NCBI RefSeq assembly: GCF_029960645.1
Contig: NZ_JASBQY010000010.1
Location: 1-64,000, forward strand
Direction: 5' to 3'
Source: Arthrobacter sp. AL12
Lineage (GTDB): Bacteria; Actinomycetota; Actinomycetes; Actinomycetales; Micrococcaceae
DNA: 64,000 bases
The translations under genes and the position numbers were made by a program. The number at the start of each line of letters is the position of its first letter. The stretch's first letter is position 1. This document shows positions 62,478 through 64,000 of this stretch, piece by piece. The notes under the pieces are model-generated. The model did no database searches. It was given only the letters and a program-made list of their open reading frames with translations, and had not been told where the DNA came from.

Positions 62478-63642
62478 GCCTGCGCCACCCGGTCCGGGAG
62501 GAAGCGAGAGATGAGCAGCCCGGCCGCGGCGAAGGCCAGCATGACCGCGACCAGCCCCGCCACGTCCCCGAGGCTTCCGCCCCGGCCGAGATCCCGAGAC
62601 CCCGGATGAACGCGCCGATGGGATTGAGGTCCAGGAGCGTTGCGGCGAATCCCGTGCCGTCGACCGGAAAGAAGGCGCCGCCCGCGATCCCCAGCACCAT
62701 CGCCAGAATGGACTGCGCCACGTTGGCCCGCTCCGCCGTCCTAACCAGCCGGGTGACGACGAACGTGAGGCTGGTGGCCGCCGTCACGACGCTCAGAATC
62801 AGCGCGGCCACCACGAGCGGGGAGCCGAAGGAAACGCCGAACAGCTGGGAGCCGGCGGTGAGCAGGACGGTGGTGGCAACGCCGCCCAGGATGAAGCCGG
62901 TGCAGGCCTTGGCCGCGATCACGGCGCCGCCGGTGACCGGCATCGACCGCAGCCGGGCCAGGGTGCCCTGTTCCCGCTCCGCGAGCAGCCCCAGCACACC
63001 GAATCCGACGGTGAATATCAGGAACAGCCCGGCCTGGCCCGCCACGAGCGTGCCGCGGAGCGAAAGTTGTTCGGCGGCGGCCTGACCTTCGGTGAGGGTG
63101 AGCAGGGCCGGTCCGGCCGCGGCCTGCCGGGCAAGCGCCTCGAGGTCCTGCGGCGGCAGCCCGGAAAGGCCGCCGGCGGCGGTCACCGTGCCGGCGGCGA
63201 ACTGGTCCACGACCCCCTGCACCACAGAGATCAGCACGCCGGATTCCAGCGAGGCGTTGTCCCCCTCGACCAGCTGGACCGACGCCGCCCGTCCGGAGAG
63301 CACCGCGGTGCTGAAACCCTCGGGAATGATGATGCCGAGGTCGGCGCCGCTAGCCTGGATTTCGTGGCGGACGTCCGCGGCGGGGACCCGCTTGATGGTG
63401 ACGTCCATGATTTCGAGTGAATCAATGGCGCCGAGCAGTGCGGCGCCCAGCTGGTCGGCGTCGTCCGCGCTGGCGACGACGGTGGCCGGCTGCAGCTCAA
63501 CGGTGTCCTCGCCGAGTCCGCCGAACACCAGGCTCAACACCCCCATCAGGGCGAGCGGGACGATGAGGGAGAAGATGAAGACGGACTTGTCCCGGATGCG
63601 CTGGCGCAGGTCATTCGCGACCATGGTCCACAGTCCGCGCAT
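62474..63642 (-). pseudogene. ABC-2 type permease with frameshift near 62580
   Basis: The frame from ATG 63642 reads a normal ABC-2 permease: LRQRIRDKSVFIFSLIVPLALM (TM1), a large extracellular domain, FGVLGLLAEREQGTLARLR, and five further helices. Near 62580 the sequence leaves the family (GISAGAEASGTWRGW), whereas the neighbouring frame gives the expected end GGSLGDVAGLVAVMLAFAAAGLLISRFLPD. One G in a G-run at about 62576-62582 appears lost. The proper frame would stop at 62474, overlapping the next start by 4 nt. The single-base deletion is either real or a sequencing error. Otherwise the ORF would read on to 61639 in the wrong frame. Confidence 0.8.
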
Positions 63643-63643
63643 C

Positions 63644-64000
63644 TCAGTCCCTCAGCGCTTTGCCGGTCAGGTGCAGGAACACGGACTCCAGGTCGGGCCG
63701 GACAATCTCCACCGATGTGACGGACATTCCGGCGTGACCGGCTCCGGTCAGGATCCCTGCGAGTGCGGTGGGTCCGTCGCTGACGGTGAGGATCAGCCCG
63801 GCCCCGTCGTTGTCGACGTGCTGCACGGCCGGGTGCCCTCGGCCTGGATCCGGCCCTCGTCAATGATCGCAATCCGGTCGCAGAGCCGCTCGGCCTCCTC
63901 CATGTAGTGCGTGGTGTAGAGCACCGCCATGCCTTCGCCGGAGAGCCTCTCCACGGATTCGAGGATGGCGTTGCGGGACTGCGGATCCACCCCGACCGTC
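63644..64000 (-). pseudogene. ABC transporter ATP-binding protein, partial, with frameshift
   Basis: The window's end holds the C-terminal part of an ATPase. TVGVDPQSRNAILES (D-loop), GEGMAVLYTTHYMEEAERL (H-loop His) and IAIIDEGRIQAEGT come from one frame. Near 63840 this frame goes astray (TRPCSTSTTTG), while the other frame continues as QHVDNDGAGLILTVSDGPT to the stop at 63644 (LTGKALRD). About ten residues seem missing at the junction, so a short deletion with frameshift is likely. It is the first gene of the exporter operon; the Walker A lies outside the window. Confidence 0.8.

Noticed and set aside
61639..63642. A 667-residue ABC-2 permease on the minus strand
   Set aside because: The C-terminal third is out-of-frame translation of the downstream permease gene; the long frame results from the frameshift near 62580.

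Overview
The window is about 64 kb of GC-rich chromosome from a Gram-positive actinobacterium. Gene content and protein style fit Micrococcaceae of the Arthrobacter / Pseudarthrobacter type (inference from recognition; no database was searched). Supporting signs are mycofactorial-free but typical actinobacterial metabolism, GTG/TTG starts, lipobox lipoproteins, and many genes whose start codon lies 6-7 nt after a TANNNT -10 box, the hallmark of leaderless transcription. I found no rRNA, tRNA, CRISPR array, integrase or intact insertion sequence.

Layout. 1-2.4 kb: ruins of a GH3 beta-glucosidase, a uracil-DNA-glycosylase-like protein and L-lactate dehydrogenase. 2.4-5.3 kb: a metal-handling block (ArsR-type sensor plus His-rich CDF exporter, a frameshifted DUF6153 gene, a DUF305 lipoprotein). 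5.4-9.4 kb: a GNAT-AAA+ fusion, an HD-domain protein, glutamyl-Q tRNA(Asp) synthetase and an Lrp/AsnC regulator. 9.5-11.7 kb: a WXG100-like secreted protein coupled to a lipoprotein. 11.7-18.9 kb: small orphan genes, malic enzyme, a broken TetR (KstR-like) gene, an MFS transporter and a lipoprotein thermonuclease. 19-23 kb: RraA-like protein, an endonuclease-like orphan, a sugar porter and a GNAT, separated by conspicuous palindromes. 23-28.8 kb: mannitol PTS (mtlD, mtlA, TetR regulator) divergent from ptsI. 28.9-32.3 kb: small DNA-binding and membrane proteins, then a PucR-type regulator divergent from alanine dehydrogenase. 32.4-39.6 kb: Gfo/Idh/MocA oxidoreductase and a complete peptide/nickel-class ABC importer. 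40-46 kb: TetR/FMN reductase pair, MocR-style aminotransferase, universal stress protein, acyl-CoA ligase. 46-51.2 kb: branched-chain 2-oxoacid dehydrogenase operon and a HisC-type aminotransferase. 51.2-53.4 kb: a membrane protein and a WXG-like / alpha-beta hydrolase pair. 53.5-56.8 kb: purB, histidine phosphatase, GNAT, SnoaL-like protein. 57-61.1 kb: an iron-type ABC importer. 61.1-64 kb: a pobA ruin and an ABC-2 export operon with two frameshifts.

How the parts work together. The transport and catabolic modules (mannitol PTS with EI, sugar porter, oligopeptide ABC, alanine dehydrogenase, BKD complex, lactate dehydrogenase, malic enzyme) feed sugar alcohols, peptides and amino acids into central metabolism. 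Several modules carry visible cis-elements: inverted repeats at the TetR genes, at the ArsR gene, before the MocR-style aminotransferase, before the iron ABC importer, and a DasR-type site near malic enzyme.

The most unusual structural signal is a family of 55-65 bp palindromes that share a GCCCATG core. Six of them form three matched pairs, and each pair brackets one short minus-strand segment (6717-8589, 19485-20618, 22254-22930) with arms that match better within a pair than between pairs. The second is a pair of WXG-type loci (9523-11657 and 51603-53407) that look like secreted or surface systems without recognised function. The third is a perfect 42-bp palindrome directly upstream of the BKD operon.
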